Of a stretch of DNA of 64,000 nt, positions 13,645 through 25,425 are shown piece by piece (positions within the stretch are counted from its first letter, which is position 1; each line of letters starts with the position of its first letter). The notes below the pieces were generated by a model that saw only the letters and a list, made by a program, of their open reading frames with translations, ran no database searches and had not been told where the DNA came from. Origin of the DNA: Lamellibrachia columna (Eukaryota; Annelida; Polychaeta; Sabellida; Siboglinidae); assembly GCA_963662155.1 (NCBI GenBank), contig OY759262.1, positions 50,945,785 to 51,009,784 on the forward strand, given 5' to 3'. The position numbers and the translations under genes were made by a program.

Positions 13645-14107
13645 ATGGTGATCTCTGTTTCCTGCATTGCGTTTTGTTATCACCATCATCAGAGCCGTGG
13701 ACATCCTCCAGTCATCCCGAGTACCTGCCGTGTCTCATGCAATTCGCAAATTTCCGGCTGTTCATTGCGTCACGTTTCTAGTCATGCAGGTTTGTTTTTC
13801 TCTTCGACTTCGTCTTCGATCAATGTTAATGACATTCTGTATCATTGCCGTTTTCATTGTCCATATTTCGACAGTTTTAGCCGCTTCAGCTGTGCTAACA
13901 GTCCATTGTCTTCAGACACGCCAACTTGTTGTCGGACCCAGAAATTTGTCTTCTGTCGACCCATCTAACACGGAGCACACGGTGCCTCACCCATTTCTCA
14001 AATGCGTCCGTCGTTTCCATAGCCCAACTTTCATAACCGTATAACGCCGCCCTCCAGACTACCGTTTTGTCTAACTGTATTTTCTGACAATCTCCGTTGA
14101 CTTCCAT
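13645..14107 (-). pseudogene. 3' end of a decayed LINE ORF2
   Basis: On the minus strand the peptide VVWRAALYGYESWAM, then AFEKWVRHRVLRVRW and VDRRQ, matches the post-RT C-terminal block of many LINE polymerases (consensus of the type LYG-E-W followed by a W--R-L-RI-W motif). Further downstream on minus an RDDWR-like remnant appears after frameshifts near 13700. Only about 150 residues of the tail remain, so this is a 5'-truncated, mutated insertion unrelated in sequence to the 43-47 kb LINE. Confidence 0.6.
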
Positions 14108-14453
14108 ATGTCAGTACGATTGTGACACCCCTGGTCAGAGCCCTTACATCGGCTATGCTGTTTTTTTGTCAATGTTGAAAAGTAAGCCTATACATTTAAA
14201 ACACCCTTTCTGGTTAGCCCGATGGTTAGTGATGGCGCAGTTAATTGGAAAATACAGCGCAGCGGACATTGATTGATAACAATCTTCGAAAAGAATGTCA
14301 CGACCGAGGTTACATTCAACGTGTGCAGCGCCGTGTGTCGTGGCGGTTGACTGAACTACTGCCGTAAAACGGATGACATTTATTTTAGCGGATCGCGTCC
14401 ACATGCGTGTTGAAATGAACGAGCACTACTTGGTGTCAGGCGTCGACGGCTAG
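14108..14453. other. spacer, nothing recognised
   Basis: One 83-codon minus ORF (14153-14404) has no recognisable features. Confidence 0.45.
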
Positions 14454-14752
14454 TGTAATCTAAATTTCTTGATCACATATGATGCTTGATGCTACAGTGC
14501 TGCAGAGGTAAATGAATGAATCAACTTCATATTTGTTCTCTCTATCAACTATTACGTTGTTGCTTTCTTTGAAACTACCGTTCTCCTTGATTTGTCCACA
14601 TTATGTTATATCTCCATCAATTCTCATGACAATTTTCTGATGCCAATATACACTTAGCATCGTTCCGGTCAATTTTTATCTAATTGTTTAAGTATTTCAT
14701 ACATAATTGAGAGTTATCTGAAAAGGGTGAATAAAACATAAATTGCAAATTG
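14454..14752. repeat. segmental duplicate of Kunitz-gene intron sequence
   Basis: About 300 bp closely matches 16405-16740 (GATGCTACAGTGCTGCAGAG, TTCTCATGACAATTTTCTGA). It lacks the inverted insertion found in the 16.66 kb copy and has no adjoining Kunitz exon, so only the non-coding piece was copied or survives here. Confidence 0.85.
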
Positions 14753-16013
14753 TGGAATACAAAGGTTTCCTTGACAACACTTGCAGAACGAATCGTGTAC
14801 CTTTAAAAGACAATCTTATTAACACAAATATTACTATGAAAATGTTATGTTTATCAGAAATTATGTTAAATTATTATTATCTTTACCTATTTAATTAAAT
14901 ATAATAATCTATTAAACTTGTATAAATGATTATGTACAATAATAAAATCGTCGTCCAGCTTAGATTGCTGACTACTGCGACACGACAGACAACACGGGAG
15001 AACGAGTCATGACCTACAAACCCTGGCCATGCCCTTGCACAAACATGTCTATACAAGATACGGTGGAAATGTTTGTTGCAGCGAGGTAATTCAACAAGAT
15101 TGCTATCGAAAGCAACACGCTCCATATGGCAAGTGGACAATTTGTAATGTTTATGGTTTGTCCCACTCTGTCAATTTTGTTTTTAAACACATTCATACTG
15201 ACACCATTTACATTTTGTTCCGTTACGTCATCTACACAGATGTCCAGGCGATGTCGCCGCTGCCAGGTTTTGTCAGCCATAATTTGTCTAAGAGCTGGCG
15301 TTGCTCCCACATATCGACTACAAACACACCACACATTTGAGTGCCATTTTTATTGTGGACAAATAAGAAATCACAAGAAAAAAGTTCTTTTTTCTTTTGT
15401 CCAGAGCATATTCTGTTGCTTCATGCGATCATGACAATTTAGGTTCTAGGAGCAATGCCCATTTCTGAAGAAAAAAACAAACACAACCCATGATAGATAG
15501 ATCGTGCGGCAGCTTCGTGTGTATGTGTGTGCGTGCGTGCGTGCGTGCGTGCGTGCGCGTATTCGTGTGTTTGTGTGCACCATATGTATACATTACTAAA
15601 AAGAGTATCAGTTAACTACAACACCAATTTACAGTTCACAATAGACACATGTTCCACTTCAAGTTTGAAGATATATTTCTTTCATTTTCCTCCTAGACGC
15701 TAAGCATCTCGGGCGCCAAATTTTAATGGGTTCGTCTACGGTTCAACGGCCGAGTCGTCTCAATTTTATTATTTTCCGAAATCCACCACGGCATTACCCT
15801 TTCTATGAACAATCGAATTTCCTTTGTAGTACAATATGTATGTTTCGTGCGACATCCGACTGGTTTCATCAGAGCGTCTCACCGTAAAGCATATTATGAT
15901 TTACCGTTAGCGAAGCAATTCCACATAGAGTCACCTTCTGTGTCTATATTCTTGTATATTATCACCCAGGTAAAGTGGCAGTGGCTACGCATAACTAGTT
16001 TTTCAAGAGATAT
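14753..16013. other. 3' flank of Kunitz gene; short GTGC microsatellite
   Basis: Mostly AT-rich. A (GTGC)n/(GT)n tract lies at about 15520-15575. A minus ORF at 15014-15334 includes NVFKNKIDR, faintly like a LINE C-terminus, too weak to call. No trustworthy exon is seen. Confidence 0.45.
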
Positions 16014-16312
16014 TTAGTTAACGTTACTGAAATTCTTACGTGGAACCTGGCAGGCGCAAATGGGACATCCATATTGGTCTCTCTTGAATCCGTCCTTGCA
16101 GTAGAGCTTGCACATGAAGGGACTACTCATCCGTTTCTTCACCCGGCACGTCTCCATGCAGGCACGCTGGCTCGGGAACCGGTTCTCGTTGCCGTCGCAT
16201 CCGCCGTAGATGAACTTCTCGCACGAGCCAGTCCCATTGTTGTAGAACCAACTTGGCATGTTGGCCCTGCATGGCCCAGTTACGGACGGCAGGTAGCAGT
16301 AGAGGGGCGGAG
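16014..16312 (-). CDS. Kunitz + antistasin-like terminal exon, intact copy
   Basis: The exon starts after CCTCGCAG (AG at 16313-16314) in phase 1 and ends at TAA 16014-16016. It encodes a full Kunitz/BPTI domain with exact cysteine spacing C-x8-C-x15-C-x7-C-x12-C-x3-C. The P1 residue after Cys2 is Arg (GPCRAN), which predicts inhibition of trypsin-like serine proteases. A short antistasin-like half-domain follows (CKLYCKDGF, then D-x-x-GCPICAC), and then the C-terminus KNFSNVN. Joined to the signal exon at 17636-17693 it gives a secreted protein of about 117 residues. A near-identical duplicate exon lies at 16746-17026. Both have their own acceptor and stop, so they can only be used as alternatives. 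Kunitz/antistasin inhibitors typically act in extracellular fluid, secretions or innate defence. The exact target is inferred, not shown. Confidence 0.8.
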
Positions 16313-16394
16313 CTGCGAGGACGTAGCATCACAGTTACTGTACAAGACACTGATACAACGTTTGCATAATATCCCAGCATAATAATACTTTTAA

Positions 16395-16745
16395 TGTAGT
16401 GAAATCTAACTGTAATCTAAATTATTGATCACATCTGAAGTCTGATGCTACAGTGCTGCAGAGATAAATGAATGAATCAACTTCATATTTGTTCTCTCTA
16501 ACAACTATTACGTTGTTGCTTTCTTAGAAACTACCTTTCTCCTTAATTTGTCCACATTATGTTATATCTCCATCAATTCTCATGACAATTTTCTGATGCC
16601 AATATACACTTAGCATCGTTCCGGTCAATTTTTATCTAATTGTTTAAGTATTTCATACATACACCCTTTTCAGATAAATCTCAAGTATGTATGAATTGAG
16701 AGTTATCTGAAAAGGGTGTATAAAACATAAATTACAAATAGGTAG
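16395..16745. repeat. duplicated intron segment with 24 bp inverted repeat
   Basis: Homologous to 14454-14752. It uniquely contains arms 16661-16684 and 16696-16719 (ACACCCTTTTCAGATAA against TTATCTGAAAAGGGTGT) around an 11 bp loop. The first arm is absent from the 14.7 kb copy. Confidence 0.85.
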
Positions 16746-17026
16746 TTAGTTAACGTTACTGAAATTCTTACGTGGAACCTGGCAGGCGCATATGGGACAT
16801 CCATATTGGTCTCTCTTGAATCCGTCCTTGCAGTAGAGCTTGCACATGAAGGGACTACACATCTGCTTCTTCTCCCGGAACTTCTCCATGCAGGCACGCT
16901 GGCTCGGGAACCGGTTCTCGTTGATGTTGCATCCGTCGTAGATGATCTTCTCGCACGAGCCCGTCCTTTTGTTATAGAACCAGCTTGGCCCAGTTACGGA
17001 CGGCAGGTTGCAGTAGAAGGGCGGAG
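16746..17026 (-). CDS. Kunitz + antistasin-like terminal exon, reactive-site-deleted copy
   Basis: It has the same acceptor (CCTCGCAG, AG at 17027-17028), phase, antistasin half and stop as the exon at 16014-16312, with no frameshift or early stop. An 18 bp in-frame deletion removes six residues that include Cys2 and the P1 Arg (TGPCRAN becomes TGPSWFY). In addition Cys6 is replaced (METC becomes MEKF), and acidic or basic changes occur in the third loop (IYDGCNINEN). In the BPTI pairing (1-6, 2-4, 3-5) only the 3-5 disulfide can form, so protease inhibition by the Kunitz part should be lost. The antistasin-like part keeps all its cysteines. It is the first terminal exon met downstream of the signal exon. 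It could be a decaying duplicate or a protein with a new role. Confidence 0.7.
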
Positions 17027-17282
17027 CTGCGAGGACGTAGCATCACAGTTACTCTACAAGACACTGAGACAACGTTTGCATAATATCCCTGCATAATAAT
17101 AATTTTAATGTAGTCAAATCCCTGTCACAAAAAATTGTATTGTACATTTTGGGCACATGCAACTGTAGTTTGTCGTAATTCCTTGTCATAAAAGGAACAC
17201 AAAAACGGCATGTTTTGTATAAGTAATAAATTGGTAAAAGTATGATTCAACATTACATGGAATAACGTTTATGAAGTAGTCA

Positions 17283-17283
<1 letters not shown>

Positions 17284-17355
<72 letters not shown>
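17284..17355. repeat. (TA)n microsatellite in Kunitz-gene intron
   Basis: An uninterrupted TA run of about 70 bp in intron 1 of the Kunitz gene. Confidence 0.97.
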
Positions 17356-17358
<3 letters not shown>

Positions 17359-17386
17359 GATCCTCGATTTTGAAATACCAGACACA

Positions 17387-17575
<189 letters not shown>

Positions 17576-17635
17576 ATATGTAGAGTATTCACATAGGAGT
17601 AATTGAATTAGTCTGACGAATGTGAAGCTACATAC

Positions 17636-17693
17636 CACTTGCAGCGCCACCTGCATACATCGCCAGTAGCAGAAATAAGAACCAGTTGAACAT
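17636..17693 (-). CDS. signal-peptide exon of Kunitz/antistasin gene
   Basis: The ATG at 17693 opens a 58 nt exon encoding MFNWFLFLLLAMYAGGAAS, a hydrophobic secretory signal with small residues (GGAAS) at the likely cleavage site. It ends with one extra base before the donor GTATGT at 17635-17630, so it is phase 1. Both downstream acceptors begin with CT CCG CCC, which completes an Ala codon and continues Pro-Pro to the first Kunitz cysteine without a break; this match of phase is the main support for the model. TTTCGTTGTTTCAG just upstream (ending about 17700) looks like an acceptor, so an earlier non-coding exon is likely. The exon is too short to appear as an ORF. Confidence 0.75.
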
Positions 17694-17700
17694 GTTTATC

Positions 17701-18660
17701 TGAAACAACGAAACAATGTAGATTAACAAGAAACGATGAAGTGTGCATGTGTGTAAGATGTGCTGTCAAGGTAACAAAAGGAATGACACTGCAGATAAGA
17801 GCTAAGAATACATAAGATGAAGTATTCTTTTTGTACATTTAATATGGAGCATCGTTAAGAATAGGCCTACTTCTTTGATACGATTTCTTATGGCATTGTG
17901 CTATAACTTAAAACTCAATAAATTATTGTACGCTAGTTAAGAATCAGCAACTTATAACGCATAGTTTATTGTAGTAGGCTACGTGTGCGAGAGAGGGTTA
18001 ACACAATTCAATGATTGACCCAAAATGACAATGAACGACAGTGAAATATCTGTATATGTGAAGATTATTAACGATGCTGAAGTCAACACCAAACATATGT
18101 CTTTCAAGAACACATCTTTATCACGATGAGCAGCGAGCGATTCTCACCTACCTTTCCAACGTCGACGTGGCTGTCAACTGAATTCACTTCACCGGAGCCG
18201 CCGCAATGAGTAACGGAGAAAGCGTTATGGTTCACTGACCACGGACGTTAACTGACTAGGCCCTCTTCGATTGGTCGGTCTGTGAATGTTCCATATTTAC
18301 CATCGAGCTTCACGTTACAGTCACCCCTGTAATAAGGTGGTTATCTCACGGTTACGACCACCTTGGGACTATCACTAATTAGTTTTACAGTTACGCATTC
18401 GCTATTGAGAAGGCCAAGTAGCCTCGATTGGCCTGCTTCGATTGGGCTTCATATGGCGTGTTCTGCCACTGAATAGTTGTATGCCGATATCTATGTGACG
18501 AAGTGACTATATGTACTCAGATACGTAGTTATACAAAGACCAGTATATGCTAGTGACGCCGGGAAGGAACTATGACGTCATGTATTCGGCGATTCGCTGT
18601 TTGCACACGTGCTCGAGAATTCGGTCGGCGAAACATGACTAAATATCTTATTCTGACAAT
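17701..18660. other. 5' flank of Kunitz gene, no recognised gene
   Basis: This is upstream of the signal exon on the minus strand. It probably holds the first untranslated exon and promoter, but no core promoter motif stands out. No repeats were noted. Confidence 0.4.
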
Positions 18661-19490
18661 AAAAACATTATGTACAGATGCAAACAAATATTCGAAAGAT
18701 ATGCCTCCACCTAACTAGTAACTGCAATCAACACAAAGAAGAACCAGAGTCAAGATTCAACCAATCACTAGACCGAGCCACCGAGCCAGCAGTCGATGTT
18801 ACAGAGCAGGCCAGCAACGTCGACGCAGTTCATATAATCAATCTAACGTTAAAAACGGCAAACATGCTAAATCATACAAGTATAATAGCAACTACTGTGG
18901 AAATCAACTACCACACTACTCTGCCCTGCAGGTGGATACAGGTGCAATTCAAGTGGGCAAATTGATAATTTATCTACCGTCTGTCGTTCATCAAATAAAA
19001 AAAATATCGACGTGACGCTGCTAATACTGTGACAACATACTTTGTACAGTATCTTTCAAATGAACATGACTATGCTTTTTGTTGCAACCAGTGTAATCAA
19101 ACGCACGCCAAAGAGCGAGCATGTGTATATCACACAGTGCTCCAGCAGTTGTATCCCGAAGTGTCAGGTAAAAGTTCAAGGTCAATCTGTTGAGATGAAC
19201 GTGGATTCGGGCGCATCTGTGAACAACTTCGAATCTGCCACATTCCAGAGACTACGAAGTAAACCACCTGTTCAGTTATCACCTACTCTCGTTTATCCGT
19301 AAGGCTCAGACATATTTTTGCCTCTCATAGGAATCGCAAAACTTTATCTTTAATACAATGGTGTATACTTGTCAGCACAATTTCACATTGCTGAAGGCAA
19401 CAAGGGAAACTTGCTACGATTCAAGGCAGCCGAAGAATTCCAAATCCTAACGTTAACTAGACAGATCAGATGCCTGTCGCTAGAATGATG
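18661..19490 (+). pseudogene. gypsy-like LTR retrotransposon relic: gag zinc knuckle and protease
   Basis: Near 18920-18985 a frame reads CPAGGYRCNSSGQ followed by STVCRSSNKK, a decayed gag zinc knuckle. From 19150 to 19300 it reads VKVQGQSVEMNVDSGASVN, the retropepsin core with DSGA in place of the common DTGA. After a stop at 19303 the next block (LPLIGIAK, then AQFHIAEGNKGNLL) matches the segment after protease in gypsy pol. RT is not found downstream, and several frameshifts and stops are present. It is a different gypsy lineage from the 49-52 kb element (VDTGAEINVLP). Confidence 0.65.
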
Positions 19491-20886
19491 CTGAAAATGC
19501 AAATGATGCTGCTAGCAGGATATTTTCTCAGATATCGGGAAATTTCGCAGCAGATCTATGAATCAAATATGTTAATGGATTAATGTATATCATGGAGCAG
19601 TGCAATTTGTACACGTTCGATGGTGTATATTTCGATGCGCTCAACTTAAAAAGGTTATCTTTGGTGCATATGGAGGCTCGACATTGCCATTCTGAGGAAA
19701 AACAACAAAGTTAGATACAAATTGCATGCACTTTATAATTATATTGCAGGCTATCATGATAGACTCATTATCGCAGCCTTATTAATCGTGGAATCATTAA
19801 CAAATAGACACACGCATGCCCTCACGCATGCACCCCGCCTGGATTAATTTTACGGCAGCCTTGGCGCTGCGCGTAGGCGCCGTAGGAGATGACGATGTTT
19901 TGGTTTAATTATTTTATAAATTTTGATCGTTCTGAGAAAGTAAATGTCCTTTTTGACCATGTGACATTAATATATGTATAGTAGATGTAATGGGTGCTCT
20001 AGGTGGTCGTTTTCATGGTTAGGTCAGAAAGTAAAAGATCGCCAAGGAATGTATTATTGCACGTAAAAAGGTTTACCCGCCAGAAAGACGGGCGACAAAT
20101 GCAGGTTAGTAAGGCACTGTCGCTGACACAGTCTGTTGTGTTTCAGATGATAGGCCCACTTTATAGTGAAACACTTTAGAACTAGTCAGACATAGAAGGT
20201 TATTAGGGGTTAACAACGTGCAATCACGGGTCGCGTGTGACAATAATCATAGCATACGGACAAGTTTTGGATCAGGCCGGATTATTTGGGCGATAATAGA
20301 GTCCAAATATACGTTAACATTACATGTGGGCCAGATTCTAATAAAACCTGATCAACTTTTATAATACGATTAGTTTAATTAATGTTTTCTCTGCGTGACC
20401 TGTTTTACTAGGTGGTATTGTTGCAAACCATACAGATTACAAAATACAATGTTCTCTAAATGTGCTAGCCAGTGATAATATTGAACTTGCATAATATTAA
20501 ATATTGTAACATTGACCCCCTGACATTGTGTAAAAATAGCTCGTTTTAATTGACGTTATAATATGTGCAACAACTGTAACGCTTGTTTCTATTATTCTGA
20601 TGTTATTATGCAGGTGCAACCGTAAAAGGGAAAGCGTCTTGATGAGACAGCGGTGTCTGAAGAAATGCACTTTATAATTGTGTTCTCCTTCGAAGATTCA
20701 ATGTTATGGGGGATCACAATGTTCAAGACATTTATCTTGCTGGTGGTATAAAAGCTACCATCGTGCTAAGGCGCCGGCCATCAAAACACGATTCTGTGAT
20801 ACAGCTAATATACGGTGTGTATTCTAAAAAAGGACGTACAATATATTCAACATCCTTGTTCATATGTATAATTTTCGGAACAACAC
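19491..20886. other. AT-rich spacer, nothing recognised
   Basis: About 1.4 kb without a convincing ORF or tandem repeat. The first 100 bp may be further gypsy remnant (DIGKF-like). Confidence 0.45.
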
Positions 20887-21430
20887 ATGACTAAAATGCT
20901 TATTGCCTATTTACTCATCATCATTGGTAAACTATTGCAGTTTGACCATGTATGTATGGCAAATCATGTCCCTCTCCTCTGTCTCCTTATCTATGTTCCT
21001 CCTCTTATTGCCTATTTACTTATCATCATTGGTAAACTATTGCAGTTTGACCATTTATGTATGGCAAATCACGCCCCTCTAATCTGTCTCCTTATCTATG
21101 TTCCTCCTCTTATTACCTATTTACTTATCATCATTGGTAAACTATTGCAGTTTGACCATTTATGTATGGCAAATCATGTCCCTCTCCTCTGTCTCCTTAT
21201 CTATGTTCCTCCTCTTATTGCCTATTTACTTATCATCATTGGTAAACTATTGCAGTTTGACCATTTATGTATGGCAAATCATGTCCCTCTCCTCTGTCTC
21301 CTTATCTATGTTCCTCCTCTTATTGCCTATTTACTTATCATCATTGGTAAACTATTGCAGTTTGACCATTCATGTATGGCAAATCACGTCCCTCTCCTCT
21401 GTCTTCTTATCTATGTTCCTCCTCTTGTCC
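20887..21430 (+). repeat. 105 bp minisatellite, five units, frame kept open
   Basis: Units start at 20901, 21006, 21111, 21216 and 21321 (TATTGCCTATTTACTYATCA), an exact 105 bp period equal to 35 codons. Because of this, two plus-strand frames remain open (20887-21531 and 21098-21577). One repeats a hydrophobic peptide (YLLIIIGKLLQFDH, then PLLCLLIYVPPL). The units are very similar and differ at both silent and replacement sites, and no homologous protein is recognised, so coding is not claimed. Confidence 0.85.
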
Positions 21431-21586
21431 GTCCACTCCCCTCGTCTTCATTGTTTCTTCTTAATTTCCCTCAAAATCAGCTTCTATTTCTTTTTTTTCC
21501 TTTCAATACTGCATCTTGTGACTTACTGTAATATTTTATTTGATAACAATACTGTTATCAAACAGATAACAACATAAACTGATACA

Positions 21587-22260
21587 ATGGATGTATGTCG
21601 AGAAGTTTCTGCCAGTTTACATGGAGTCGGTGCTGGGCGCATTCGAAGAATTGTTAAATCTGCAGGCAAAGTGGACACACCATGTGACAATCGAGGCTGT
21701 CACAGCAATCGACCAAGAGCAATCAACGAGGATCTGAAACGAAATATTGACGCACACATTCAGCAATTTCGTTACAAAGTTTCGCATTGTGGAAGAAAAC
21801 GAACACAGATACGTTACCCTAACCATGAACTAAGTGTTAGAAAGATGTAATATTTTTTTTTGAACAGGAATTTCCTGCGGCATATAAGCAGATATCAGAT
21901 GAAGGTATACAACCGGAGAAGATTGAGTGCGAAATATCATATGATTACTACTTCCGCTACTATAAAGAATGTTTTAATTATGGTTTTGGCAGACCCAGAG
22001 TTGATGTGAGTAGGTGCTGTAAATAACTGAAAGTCAAGATTAGAACCGAAGAAAATCGCAACATCAGAAAACGTTTGGAGTAACAGCAGAAGCTTATTAA
22101 AACAAAAGCTGGTGCATTATATGCAAACCTACGGAAATCAACGGGAATGGCAAAAACATCTGCGGAACACGAGGCTGTGTGCTTTAACTTTCAACAAAAT
22201 ATGTATTTCCCACACTTTTCAAGTACTATATCGTGCACACAGAGATCTGGAACATGCTCT
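21587..22260 (+). pseudogene. decayed transposon-associated protein
   Basis: An ORF of 87 codons (GVGAGRIRRIVKSAGKV, then RGCHSNRPRAI and YKVSHCGRK) is followed, after stops and frameshifts, by ISYDYYFRYYKECFNYGFGR (about 21935-21995), RPRVDV, then RKSTGMAKTSAEHEAVCFNF and MYFPH near 22200. This order (basic helical head, 'RP.AI', 'F.FGF.RPR.D.C', then 'A..FDF..N.P.PH') is that of a family of multicopy uncharacterised invertebrate and fish proteins that I know as transposon-linked. That link is from memory. The catalytic C-terminal half is missing. Confidence 0.5.
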
Positions 22261-23280
22261 CCCACAAACATCCCGATGGGATGTCGGTCTTCCCTCCAAA
22301 TGAGATATGAATGTCTATGCTGCACATGCTACACCTATAGTATTTAAAATGTACAACAGTATCATTAAAATGTATTGTCATTAAAAGTGAATGCAACAAC
22401 ATAACAATGATAATGTTTGGTGTGGAGACTCTTGTTATGCGATAGGTGCTATGGTGCTACCCCAGTAGAAACTGATTAATTAATCAACATAATGCTTCAT
22501 CAGCAGTCGGCACAATGTTGGCTTGGCGTAAGAGTAGGGTCACAGCCAACATAACGTTCTTAGAGAGTTCCCACAAGCAGAAGTAATAACCTTACACCGG
22601 CATTAAGGTTATGCCTAAGGGCAGCAAGGCAGAATTGTGGTTAGCCCTTCCTTCCTCTCAGTTACAGCTTACACTTACTTAGCAATTTAATAAAACAAAG
22701 TTACCATTGTCATGAACTCCTGGACTGAAAGCATTGAACTTTTAACTTGTCGTCGTAACTTTGTATTTACTGGTAATAGAATACGTTTGTACATTGTAAT
22801 AAAAGTGTCAATTGCATTGTAGCTTACCTAACTTATCTGACTAGTGTTAATAGCACAGCTACCCAGTTACTCATGATATATTACATTGATCAGATTCCTG
22901 CCTCTTGACAGGAGGAGCATGTTTAGGTATATTACCTTGCATAAGATTCTCTATTAGATTTTTTTTATCCATGGATACTCTTTGTCCAAATCTTTTCTGT
23001 ACTTTGATTTGTATTTCTTTTTTTGTTGGACTTGACTGCGGAAATCATCATCATCATCATCATCATCAGCATCATCATCATCATCATCATCATCATCACA
23101 TGGGCGCTGTTTTATATATCGGGATGTTTTGTTGTAGCTGGGTTCTTCCTGTTGTCTGGACGGTCGCTTGCCTGGTGATGCAGGTGGTGTGGAAAGTTAT
23201 ACATCATATAGTGTGCAAAGTTGCTTATCTGCCGATGCAGGTGTTGTGAAGCTGTTCCTAAGGTAAACCTGGAACAGCTC
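22261..23280. other. spacer with (CAT)n tract
   Basis: Mostly AT-rich; a (CAT)n microsatellite at about 23046-23100 gives a false poly-His ORF. No gene is seen. Confidence 0.5.
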
Positions 23281-23369
23281 GGTCACGCACGCACGCACGC
23301 AAGCACGCACGCACGCTCATATATGTATGTGTATGTATGTGTATGTGTATGTGTATGTGTATGTATATG

Positions 23370-23416
<47 letters not shown>

Positions 23417-23599
23417 GTGCGTATGTATGTATATGTATATGTATATATCTATATATATATATATATACACACACACACAACTTGTTGCTGTGAAGATGCA
23501 CTAGATAAATATGCGCATCAGATGAACATATGAAACGAAACATTTCTTAAGCAGCATTTAAATGGTTCTAGTTAATCATTCATGTATGTGTATGTGTAT

Positions 23600-23666
<67 letters not shown>

Positions 23667-23715
23667 TGCGTGCGTTCGTGCGTGCGTGCGTGCGTGCGTG
23701 CATGCGTGTGTGTGG
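23281..23715. repeat. compound microsatellites (ACGC, GTAT, TA, then GT and GTGC)
   Basis: Two clusters, 23281-23480 and 23583-23715, made of ACGC, ATGT, TA, CA, GT and GTGC repeats, separated by about 100 bp. The ORFs across them are artefacts. Confidence 0.95.
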
Positions 23716-24215
23716 ACCTGATCAGTAAGTAGGGTAGGGTCGGGTAAGAAGCACCTTTAAGGGAATATGGCTACAGTTATACATAACAGTATTATTTGGA
23801 TGTGCCTATGCTAGCATACGAATGTTGTGCGCACGCATGCAAGCTCGCCCACTCTATCGGACCCTGCTTATATATACAATGTTTATTTAACAAAACGTTA
23901 TATATTGTTGTTTATATTTGACAGATTTTCGCTTAATGCAACTAATATAAGAAATGTGATGAACTAAAATGACGGTTCAGTCGACCATGTCGTGATACGG
24001 TGGTGACCCGGTAAGGATTGACTTGATGTACACCTCTTCACGATAATTCTACGGACAGAAGAACGAACGTACATCAAAACCCACCATTAAAAGTATGAAT
24101 GAGATAACATTCTAACATAATATAATAACACAGTGTTATGCACGCACGCACGTACGCAAGAACGCACTCACACAAGAACGCACGCACACACACAAACACA
24201 CACACGAATGACAGG
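23716..24215. other. spacer with short CACG/CA-rich tract
   Basis: About 500 bp. A degenerate (CGCACGCA)n tract lies at 24140-24205, directly before the LINE fragment. No gene is seen. Confidence 0.45.
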
Positions 24216-25123
24216 TTGCGTATATGTCAGGAGTAAACAAAACATAAGAGACAAGGTCGGTAGCTAATAAAATAAAGGCAATGAAGGATAATAAATCACC
24301 GGGAGTGTATGGAATTCCTCCAAAATTACTAATGGAAATAATAGTACAAATCAGTATATCACTGTATAGTGTAGTGCTGAACTTGTCATTGAAGAAGGAA
24401 ATTGTTCCTTTTGAATGGAAAGAAGCAAACATCATACCAGAAATAAGTCAGAGAATTACAGACCAGAGAGTTTAACGCCAGTGATCTGTAAGTTATTAGA
24501 AATGTTAATTAAAGACCATATGATGGACTTCCTTGTTAGGCATAAATTATTAAATTCATCTCAACGTGGATTCATAACATCGAGGTATTGCTTATCAAAT
24601 ATGTTATGTTTTCTGGAAAAATTCACAAAGTGGATAGACGAGGGATCGCCAGTAGACATTTTATATTTAGGTTTTCAGAAAGCTTTTGACAAAGTGCCAA
24701 ATCTAAGATTACTACTTAAATTAAAAGCCCATGGTATCTGGGATGGCACAATTGACTGGATAGTACAATGGCTGACTGCCAGAAGACAGCGTGTTCTAGT
24801 AGATGGAGAGGTTTCAAACTAGAAATAAGTTTTGAGTGGGATCCCACAAGGATCAGTATTAGGACATTTATTATTCTTAATATATAAGTATGACTTTGAC
24901 AACAACATAACAAGCAACGTACATAAATTTGCGGATGACACAAGGTTGTTTAGAAAGGTTAACACTGATGATGATAAACAACATTTACAAAACGATCTAG
25001 ACAAATTAGTTAACTGGTCTGACAAATGGCAGATGTTATTCAATTTTGGGAAATGAAAATGCCTATATACAGGACACGGCAACTTGTATATAAACTATAA
25101 AATGGGAGATACTGTTCTAGGTA
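24216..25123 (+). pseudogene. CR1/L2-like LINE copy 3, ORF2 RT part, upstream of insertion
   Basis: It aligns to 45190-46290 of the long LINE with many changes. There is an internal deletion of about 190 bp near 24265 (DKVG side joined to the AKKIKAMKDNKSPG side), several stops, and a stop before GIPQGSVLGH (24832). RT blocks are still visible: GFQKAFDKVP near 24670 and KFADDTRLF near 24930. The copy is interrupted at 25123 by a DNA transposon and resumes at 28901. It is older than copies 1 and 2. Confidence 0.85.
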
Positions 25124-25139
25124 CACTCTAAAAAACAGA

Positions 25140-25425
25140 ATGGTTGAGAAAACGACCAATCTAATTGGTTGGCCCAATATTGGTTATATATTGGTTGTTT
25201 TAACCAATATATTGGTCAACTAGTGTCCAATACGTTGGTTGTCCGGTAACCAATCACATTGGTTAGGCCTTATTGTGCAGTACAGCAACTTCAGACGATG
25301 TATTAGTACATTAGATTAGTAATATAATTGTTTGGCCCAATATCGGTTGGCTTAACCAATATGTTGGTCAACTAGTGACCATTATTTTGGTTGTCCGGTA
25401 ACCAATCACATTGGTTAGGCCTACA
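25140..25425. repeat. left subterminal ACCAAT/ATTGGT array
   Basis: At least twelve ATTGGT or ACCAAT words lie in about 290 bp, with a partial internal duplication (TTGGTCAACTAGTG at about 25214 and 25365; GTCCGGTAACCAATCACATT twice). The mirrored array is at 28610-28885. Dense inverted words next to transposon ends are typical transposase-binding layouts. Confidence 0.8.

Noticed and set aside
15014..15334. Possible LINE C-terminus with NVFKNKIDR on minus
   Set aside because: Only one short motif agrees and no neighbouring blocks are in order; too weak.
20887..20960. CRISPR-like array at the 105 bp repeats
   Set aside because: Units are contiguous with no spacers, and the window is clearly animal DNA.
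22905..23249. Poly-His protein (metal binding?)
   Set aside because: The histidine run is a (CAT)n microsatellite and the flanks show no family or splice support.
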